Source: Symbiodinium natans
Lineage: Eukaryota > Sar > Dinophyceae > Suessiales > Symbiodiniaceae
DNA: 64,000 nt
Reading direction: 5' to 3'
Assembly (NCBI GenBank): GCA_905221605.1
Contig: CAJNDS010002842.1
Location: 1-64,000 of the forward strand
Below, piece by piece: positions 52,201-61,200 of the stretch; the first letter of the stretch is position 1; each line of letters begins with the position of its first letter. The notes below the pieces were generated by a model. It ran no database searches. It was not told the origin of the DNA and saw only the letters and a list, made by a program, of their open reading frames with translations. Made by a program: the position numbers and the translations under genes.

Positions 52201-55200
52201 ACCAGATTTGGACACCCAAAAACTTCAAGAATCCATCACCACAGCCTGGACCACAGAACTCGGGTTCAGAAGTTTTCCACTCCTTCCTGATCTGTTCCAA
52301 GGCCTCCCGGAGCACTGTCATAGTCCCAGCCATCAAAAAATCATCCACGTAAAGACCCATTGTCCCTACCAACTTGCTTGCACCTTCCGGCTTCTCTTGT
52401 GCCGTAATAAGGAACAGACTTGGGTCTGCATTGGACCTCTGAAAGCTCATTGCTTGTCCATCCTTTGACACCCAAGACATCCCTTGAAGACGTTGGTCTC
52501 GCCACTCCACCCATGCTGCAGGACTTTCGGCCAAACCGTACAAGGCCTTCCTCACAATCCACCGCTCCTCTTTTGTGCAAAGACCCAATTTCACCGCCGC
52601 CCTTGGGGGCTGCACCACCACCAAACGCCCTTCTCTTTGCGCCCTATTCATCGGCGCCGTCAGAAAAGCTTTGGAAATGTCTAAGCCAGCGATGATCCAC
52701 ACCATACATGCCGCGTGCCTCACTTGACACCTAAATGTAGTTGAATCTAAACCAGGAGCGCACAGCGAGTGACGACTGAGGGACCTCGGCCCTTCATATT
52801 CTGTAGCTGCCGTTGACGAAATAAAGTTTCCACATGCACAGATACGGGCACGTCGCCTCCCTGTCCCTTGCTTCCGGGTAAACACCACCAGACTGGGAAC
52901 GTACTCAATCACCGGTGCATTAGGCTCTTCCGCCAATTTGTCCAGCTTTTCTTGAGTTGTTGGTTCCACCACCTCCAACTCTTTCACCAAAGACGTCACC
53001 GCGTCCGACAATGATTCCCTCCACTTTTCCAGCTCTTGCATGGCTTCTTGTGTAGGGATTGTTTTTGTTTGCAGGAACTCAACCTCCTCTGCTGCCTCAA
53101 GCGCGGTATTTTCTTGTACCATTTGCTGAACTTGAGCTGATTTGACCAAAAACTTCGATAGCTGTTCCTCAGCCCTTTTTGCTTTAACCAGCCATTCTCT
53201 AGTCTCTAATCCTTTTTCTCCATTCGACTCATTGGCCGATCCATGGAACTCGTCCAAAACGCAACATTCCTGTTCAGCAATTAGGCGTCGAATACTCAAA
53301 TGCTCCTCTAGAGACCATTGATGCGCTTCGAACACAGCGTAGTCGACTTCCTCTGCAAGGTCGTCCAGCGAGGTCTCTTTCAACGTCATTTTTAACCATT
53401 TCCTTTTTTCACCTTCTTCAGCTTGTGGTTCCGGAAGAGGAAACTTGCATTGGAGAAGATAGCACCTATCCTTGTAGCTCAAACGCTCCATAAAAACAGG
53501 TGTGTACCCTGTCAAGGATACCCTGTTCCCTTTCCAAGGCATAGGGCCGTGCAGCTTTCTCGGAAAGAACGACATGAAGTTCCAGTGGATATCGACCAAT
53601 TTTCCAGGTAAGACTTTCTTCCCATAGGATTGCTCCACCACTTCAGCTCCTTCCTCTAAAACCTTTTCATCCTCAACCCACAGCTGACCATCTTTATAGT
53701 CACCAAAGCCACACACATAATTGCAGCAATGCTTTTCATTGTGACTATCCCTATGCAATGACACCGGAGCATTGCACGAGATCTGAAGAGCAGAAAATTT
53801 GGCTTCAGGATTGTGGTGCCTCACGAATGATGCCAAATAACGACATAGCCATGGTCTTCGATGAGTCTCTTTTGTAATACCACACACTCCGCCATGAGTA
53901 TAGTGGCCCAACACCAGAGCTCGCGTACTTGTGCACCAATTGTTGATACCACCTCTTCGATTCAGCCTCTTTGGGTACACAATCCCTTCCAAAAGCTCCT
54001 CACAGTCCACGTAATCATACATAGACCTTTCATACATTGACTTGGCTTTTTGCTCTTCTTTTTCCAACTGAGTTCCATCCTCGGCAGTCTCACTTTTGCA
54101 GACCAAATAAGCATTTTCATGAGGAGAACAGCATGTCGGCCAATACTCATCACCAGGAACATTGTCCTCAACATCTGCATTTTCTTCCAGCTCCCCCAGA
54201 CCCTGCATGTCATCCTCGAAAATTTCTAAGGGCGGACTCTCGCCCCGCTTGCCCACATGACCACGCAGTGAAGAGGCCGGGCTTTTTTCAATCAACCGAT
54301 GGCGAACTGGAGGATCGCGAGGCGGAGGTAAAGGAGGACCTTCCTCATCAGCAAACCGAAGCGCCGGTTTTTTCCCCTTGAGACGATGCTCTGGAGGAGA
54401 AGGCTCCTGTTCTTCTACCACCCCTTCCAGCTCCAATTCAGGCGGTTCCTTTATATTGGAAAAAATCGTAGTGCAGGGAAATAACACCAGTTCATCCGGA
54501 TCTTTTGCAGTCCCTTGAGCTTCCACCCAATAACCACCAGGTAGGTCATCGCATGGACCCAAAAGAAGCGCCGGCTGCGTACGATCGACCCATTGCCGAC
54601 CTTTCTTTGTTCCATCCGGACCCAGCAACTCCCACGGACGACGTTTGACTTGAATCTGAGCACCAAAGGGAAGCAATGCTTTCGGGTTTAACCCCAACTC
54701 CCTTTCAGCTTTATGCCACCGTAACATTGACCAATGGCGAGCAGCCAGTGCCCAGTACGCCGGCCCGAGTCGCGCCTCCTTTAAGAGCGACCTCACACCA
54801 CGTTTGAATAAACCCACGCATGCTTCAGCGCGCCCATTTGTTTGCGGGACTCCAGGATCACCAGTGGTCCTATATATCAGACGAGTTTCACAAAAGGACC
54901 GGAAGCGTGCATTGACAAACTCCCCCGCTCGATCTGCGTGGATTCTCAACACCGGATACCCATGTCTCTGCAAGCGCACCATCATTCTTTGAACGCCGAC
55001 AAAACAGTTGTTTGCTGTTTATCCACAATCGGCTCCACCATAACGAAGTTGATCATACGGACAGGTTGGGTCAAGTGGTCCTTCAGTTCCTTCCAGGATT
55101 TTTCAGAAGCTTGGATTTTCAACACCTCTGCCTCCAGAACTGGCGCAGGTTCCACCGGCGCAGAGTCTTCCTCCTCGAAGTTAGCGACTGCATCGCCTAA

Positions 55201-58200
55201 CCATTCTCCGACACCAGCACCTTCATCTGCCACCTGATCTTCCACCTCATCCGCATCTTCCTCCTTTTCTGGAGGGCGACCCACATTGGGATCCAACATT
55301 GGAAACTGATACACACCAATAACAGCGTGTCGTGGCTTCTGCTGGTGAGCATCCTTTGAACACTTGTATGGACCCGCCAAGTCCAATGATAAAGTGTAAG
55401 CATCCCCATGCTTCCGCCTCAAATGGCGACGCTCCTTTCCAGCGGCAGACACACAGATTTGACAATCACGTCTGAAAGGAATATGCCCCCTTAGGCAATG
55501 GTCACGGAAAGCTCGCTCCTCAGCTGTCAACCTCCGTAACGTTCCTTCTCGTTCTTCCTTTTTTAACACCATAGCTTCCCGTTCAGCATCGCTCTCATGC
55601 AACCATTTTGCCAACCTGTGACGTATTCTTTTAACCAATCCAAACGCCCATCGCGCCCATATGGAGGATTGTCCAATACGCTCTTCCAGGGTAGAAGCGA
55701 ATGTTGCCGACCACGGAACAACCACGCGAACCTGTTCCAACGATTCCCATAGTTCCATATCAGACACCAGGAAAGTCGTAGGTTTCACCAGAGCATGTCC
55801 CAATGCTCCTTGATCAAAGTGTGCAGCGTACATTCCATAACGCTCACAAAAGCTTTTCACCTCTGGCCAACTCCAGAAGGTAGGACTTGAGAACCCTTCC
55901 TGAGAACCATCCACCAGATCCTCAGCACTCAAGACCGTTTTGCCGTTCTGAGAGAAATCTTTCCCTATGAGTTCAGGGTCCCCAGGGCTTTCCATGCCAA
56001 AGAAGACAGAACTTCCATTGATGACTTCAGCAGTTCCACACCTTGAATGCACCGCCACGTAATATAGGAAAAGCATCTTCAGAAGTAAAACACCATCCTT
56101 TTGAGCTAATTCTTGATGTGGCCAAGGAAGACTCTTTAATCCCAACCGTTCAGGCCCACAGCGCCGGCGTAATACAGGTGGACCACCGTCTTCACCTCTC
56201 AACCTTGACACTGTCCTGCATGGAGGTCCTCCAACCACAGCAACCACCTTTCCTTCAGCTGCCAGATGCAGAAGATACTTCCAGACGCTCGAATTATGTA
56301 GGTCACCGCCTTTTGTCAAATCCAGCTCCAGTACCTCCACATCCCGACTGGAAAAATGCCATTTTTGTTTTCCCGAAAATAGGTGTACCACCACCCTTTT
56401 TGCTCGTGCCAGCCGTCTCCTTTTATGACGGTTGAAAGGCAACGCCGCAATATCTCCGCGTGGCAACAGCTCCATCAGCATATTTTCTGGTATATCCCCA
56501 TAATACCACCGAAGAAATCGCCAACATGCCTGGACGAACTCCTCCTCATTCGCTGACGCTGTCCGCGCTGCGCTTTGCAACGACGCTTTTACAGCCACCT
56601 CGTTGTCCGTGTTCGGACACCCTTGAACCATACGTGCCACCTTCAATGCTTGCTTTGGTGAACACCAATCCATTTCATCAATGATCTGAAGCGCCACCTC
56701 CTTTTCCAAACAGGGGCACCCATTCAGATCTCGAACGCGAAGTTCCCCCAGAACAGGATGTGAGGCTGTGCACTTGCCACCACGCCACTGAACTCTGAGA
56801 CCAACCAAAGCGCTCGCTTTGCCAATTGGCACTAGTGGATCTACCATTTCAGGAGTTACCAGGGTCCCACCTGGGGTAATACACATTTCCCGAGATCCAA
56901 CAGCTAAAGACACCAACACCTTTTGCTGCGGAAGCTGTTCACCAGGACGAAGTGATCTGAGAGGATGTGATGCTCCCGAGTCCAACATGCCCATTCCCGA
57001 ACACTCATTGGTGTCAGAGACCCTGGCCACATGTGGAACGCATACTCCTCGGCCTTCTCCCTGCTTCGGCAACAACGTGGCATCAGACGAACCGACTCCA
57101 CAGTCCGCCCTTCCATTCCTCCATTGAGAATGGGACCAAGATGCACGCTGCCTTTCAGCATGCAAAACCATTTTTTCAGCTGTTTTGTAATCCATAACCA
57201 AACAGCCATGTTCAAACCGCAAGAGCTGGTCCAGCGAAGATTTTGCACCCACGTGACACATCCCATTGATCACAGTGAGGTTCGCCCCAAACTCCAAAAT
57301 CAACCAGAGAGGGATAATCAGGGGCCCATTGTCTTCCCTAATCAACGTCCCTTTCTCTGTAATCCTCATTGTCACACCACCAAGCGCGCTTTGCACCATA
57401 ACAGTAGTGTCGGGTAAATATTCCCATGGAAAAAGCGTCCGCGCAAGATGCGTAGCAGCTGTATCCACCAACGCCACTCTCCCTTCCTGCTGAAACAACC
57501 CAGAGCCACATAACATTCTAACACTGGGATCCCCGCTTGATGCTGACTGCGCTGATGACAGTTTCATAGATTTCAGCACTTCCAACGCTTCAGCAAGGAC
57601 CTGATTGGGTGTTGATGGCGATGAGGGACTTGCAGAACCTTTTTCCAATCCTGCATTAGCCGTCTCATCTCCCCCTTCAGCCACCTCTGCCTTTTTGGCA
57701 TTTCCCCATTTCGCACCTTTGCCGCCCTTTCCCCCTTTGGGAGAATTCCCTTTAGATCTATTCCTCTCAGGGTTTGAGTCCGCATTGGAACTTACACCAT
57801 CCTTATATGGACACTGCGGCTGTCGATGGCCAACGGCCCCACACTCAAAACATCTTCCTCGCTCCAGGGAGTCTTTATCATGGCGAAATTTGCAACGGGA
57901 TCCGAACTTGCAGCCTGCATCAGTCTTCCCATACATCCAACAGAAGGGACGTTCACCATCACCGCTGTACCTTTTTCCTTTCCCTTTGCCTTTATCACCC
58001 TCCTCCGTCTCGTCACCAGTTCCCTTTTGGGCTTTGTTTAACCTGGCCCTTTTCTTGGCGTCCGAGTCCTGCTTCACCTCCTGATCACCAGCACTATGCA
58101 ATAGCAGTTCAAACTCTGCCTGTAACATTTCAGCTAGTTGTGTCGCAGTTTCAGAGGTCGGCGAGTGGTCCACCCCCAATTTCTCCCGAAAGGATGCCAC

Positions 58201-61200
58201 TCTGAAATGAACCGTAGGGTGTTTTGCCAGCAACGCGGATGATAAACCATCCAATCCCTTGATAAGCAAGGTAGCGTCCGGCTCGGCTGCTCTCAACTCC
58301 CTTAATCGGGAACGCCATTGCGCCCATTGACGCACTCCCTTGATGGCCTCTGAGATCGAGGTTGCTGAAGATGGTTGCACCAAGAAGTTCAACATTGTGC
58401 TGCGCTCATTTGCTCCACCTGGTTGGTAGACCGTCAGCATTTTGTAAAATATCATCACTGACCCCAACATTCGAGTGGAAACGATCTCGGTCTTCAATCT
58501 CTCCGGAATCGCCTGTAGCAGTAAAGACACCGCTCTCTGCTCCAACAAAACATGCACAGTTTGAACCACTTTGAGCCCTTCCAGCTCAGCCTTGATGCCC
58601 AACCTTTCCAGCGGAGAAACACTCAACCATTTGGCATACGCTTGATATGCCTTTGAATAGACGCATTGCCACCACACTCTTCCTGTATCTGTCAGTGAAG
58701 ACAACATTGGTTCGATCATTGCGATCCAATCACCCAGTGCCGTCGGCGGATTGCTTGGTGTGTAGTCTGCCAAAGTAGGAAGTAGGAAGGCTCATCACAT
58801 GCTTCCCAAGAGCCTCCGGACGTTCGGTTCCAGAACTATCACCAATGATTGGCATACCACGTGGCACCACTGCTCCAGGAGGTAAACTGACCCTACCACC
58901 AGGCCCTTGAGGCAGTCCATGTCCTATACCAGGCGTAACAGCTGTGAGCGGAACCTTTTCTAATTCCAACTTCCCAGCGACCATTTTCCACCGATACGGA
59001 ACATCATCCACCATTGTATATCCACCCGATCCTGCTGAGTTCTCTTGCGTCGTAGTTTCCCGGGCTGAAACAAAACCGGGCTGGTTCCCCACAAGTGCGG
59101 CAGAACCATCAGCACCTGACGGCAAGGAAGTAATCGGAACATGTGTTAAACCAGGTGGTCCACTTGCGTATCCACTACTTGCAGGACCTCCCGTGGGGTG
59201 ATTCAATGGAGGCAATCTGGAGGGTTTCTTCCCTTCAGCTACATGCATCATTGGCACTTCTTTTTCATCCTCCACTTGAGCGTCCCCCTTCCTGGACCCA
59301 GGCAAGGATTGAAGATCACAACCCTTTGGCAGGTCGTAGCCCTCAATAGGCAGCCATGTCCCATCAGGCAACACAGTCCAAAAACCACCCATACCATCCG
59401 TGTAGAAGACTTGTCCTGGCAGGTACTGTTTCTCTGGAGTCATTCCCAAAGGATATGCGGCATTTGCGTCCACCACTCCAGTGCTCCGTGCTCTCGAAGC
59501 TGACCCTGATGCAGCAGAGGTATAGCTTTTCTCCTCCACCCGATGCAACCTGTTCCCCAGCTCCTTTGTTTGCGCAAGCAACTCCTTAAGCGCACGCTTT
59601 ACCACCGCCATATCTTCACTTTGTTCTTCCCCACCAACATCAGGAATGAGCTCTTCCTCTACTTGCGCTCCACCAATAGTACCTCGTTCCATCTGGCCCA
59701 TTAAGCCTGACGATGGCCTCTCAGCTGGTGCCGGTTCCCGATCCCGAAGTTCTGGCAACGACGGTGGCCTTCTTGTTTCTTCACCACTTCTATCCCCTCC
59801 GCTCGCAGGAAGACTTGCTGGCCTTGAGTGCCTCAGTCTCATTTCTTCTTGAGCCCGCTCGCTCCAGAAAGGATTTGCTGCTGGAACCGGAACCACTTCG
59901 TTTTCCACCTGAGACGTTGGTTGAATCATTGCAACCTCCCTACCATCTGTCAGCGCTTGTACCACTTGTTGTCGTTCTTCACCCCCATCACCACGATTTC
60001 CTTCGGCTTCATTGGCCGTGGGCGACAGTCCAGGCTCAGAGCGACGCCGCATCATGTCCATGGCGTTAAACAAACGAAAAATCTTTACCTATACCGCAGG
60101 AAGCCTAATTTGGGCTCATAACCTACGGGGGCAACCGAAAGGGGAAGGGAATCAACCCAAACAGTCGCCAGAGGTTTCACCCTGAACCAACCAGCAAACA
60201 CCAAGAACTCAAAACTTCTTTTTGCTACCAGGCGCATGGCCCAGTCTTGAGCCAATAAGATTACCGGGTGCATTGACCCTTCAACTTTCAACGCCAACTC
60301 CTTTCTACAATACCAACTGCAGCTCCGCACCCTAAACCCTAAACCCTAAACCCTAAACCCTAAACCCTAAACCCTAAACCCTAAACCCTAAACCCTAAAC
60401 CCTAAACCCTAAACCCTAAACCCTAAACCCTAAACCCTAAACCCTACCTGCCCTCCCCCATCCCAAAAGAGCAGGTTCCAGTCCGCTGGCGACTGCTGGG
60501 GCTACTTCAGCGTCGGCCTCAAGGCAGGGCTCGGGGTTTGGGGTTTAGGGTGTAGGGTTTAGGGTTAGGGGTTAGGGGTTTAGGGTTTAGGGTTTAGGGT
60601 CTACACTACATGCCTTCTAGGAACTGCAGGTCTTGAGGTTCAAGAGTTCAGAGGGTTCAGGGGGTGACGTGCAGAACTCCCTAAGCCTTTCACCCTCAAG
60701 CCGGTGGTTGGGGTTTTCAGTTCATTCGTGGCTGTTTTAAACGTTTTTTCCCTGAGCCCTATAAGCCTCAGCGCGCCAGCCCTGCACCCCAAAAAAGTGT
60801 CTTGGGCTTGTGGTCCAGGCCTAAACGCCTAAAGCGCCCAAACGTCCTTAAACTCAAAGGCTCACCTCTATGGATGCCTTGAAGCCAAACATCTGCCGTG
60901 CTGAGAAAGATACTCTTGTATCTCAAGTCACAGCATATGAAAAAACCCCAAGAGACCCCCCCCCCCCCCCGATCCCTTCAAACTAGGATCGGGGGTATCG
61001 TCCTCATACATACAGACAAGTTATGTGGTCAGTTCTCAAAACGATGGTCGTTGTTGGGTACCCTGAATAAGGGGGGCCGCCTCATATTAGTAACCCCAAA
61101 AAGGACCATATTTTAGAGAAGTGACCATGTAGTAAGGGACAGGTACCGTCCTGCAGCGACCAAACTTTAGCATGTTCAAGTGTACGGGAAGCACATGACC

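Larger units (their letters stand above)
50453..60334 (-). mobile_element. Copia-type LTR retrotransposon, full length, in ACC intron 28
   Basis: The element runs on the minus strand, antisense to the host gene. It has 206 bp LTRs at both ends, a primer site abutting the 5' LTR, a purine tract abutting the 3' LTR and a 5 bp target duplication (CCCTA at 50453-50457 and 60330-60334). Domain order is gag (zinc fingers), protease, methyltransferase-like domain, integrase, dioxygenase-like domain, reverse transcriptase, RNase H: integrase before reverse transcriptase defines Copia. The LTRs differ at only two sites I can see, so the insertion is recent. The coding region is split by frame changes near 58770, 54985 and 51820, so this copy is probably non-autonomous. 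Confidence 0.97.

Noticed and set aside
51747-60121. Plus-strand open frames across the retrotransposon
   Set aside because: They are antisense shadows of the Copia coding region with no domain of their own.
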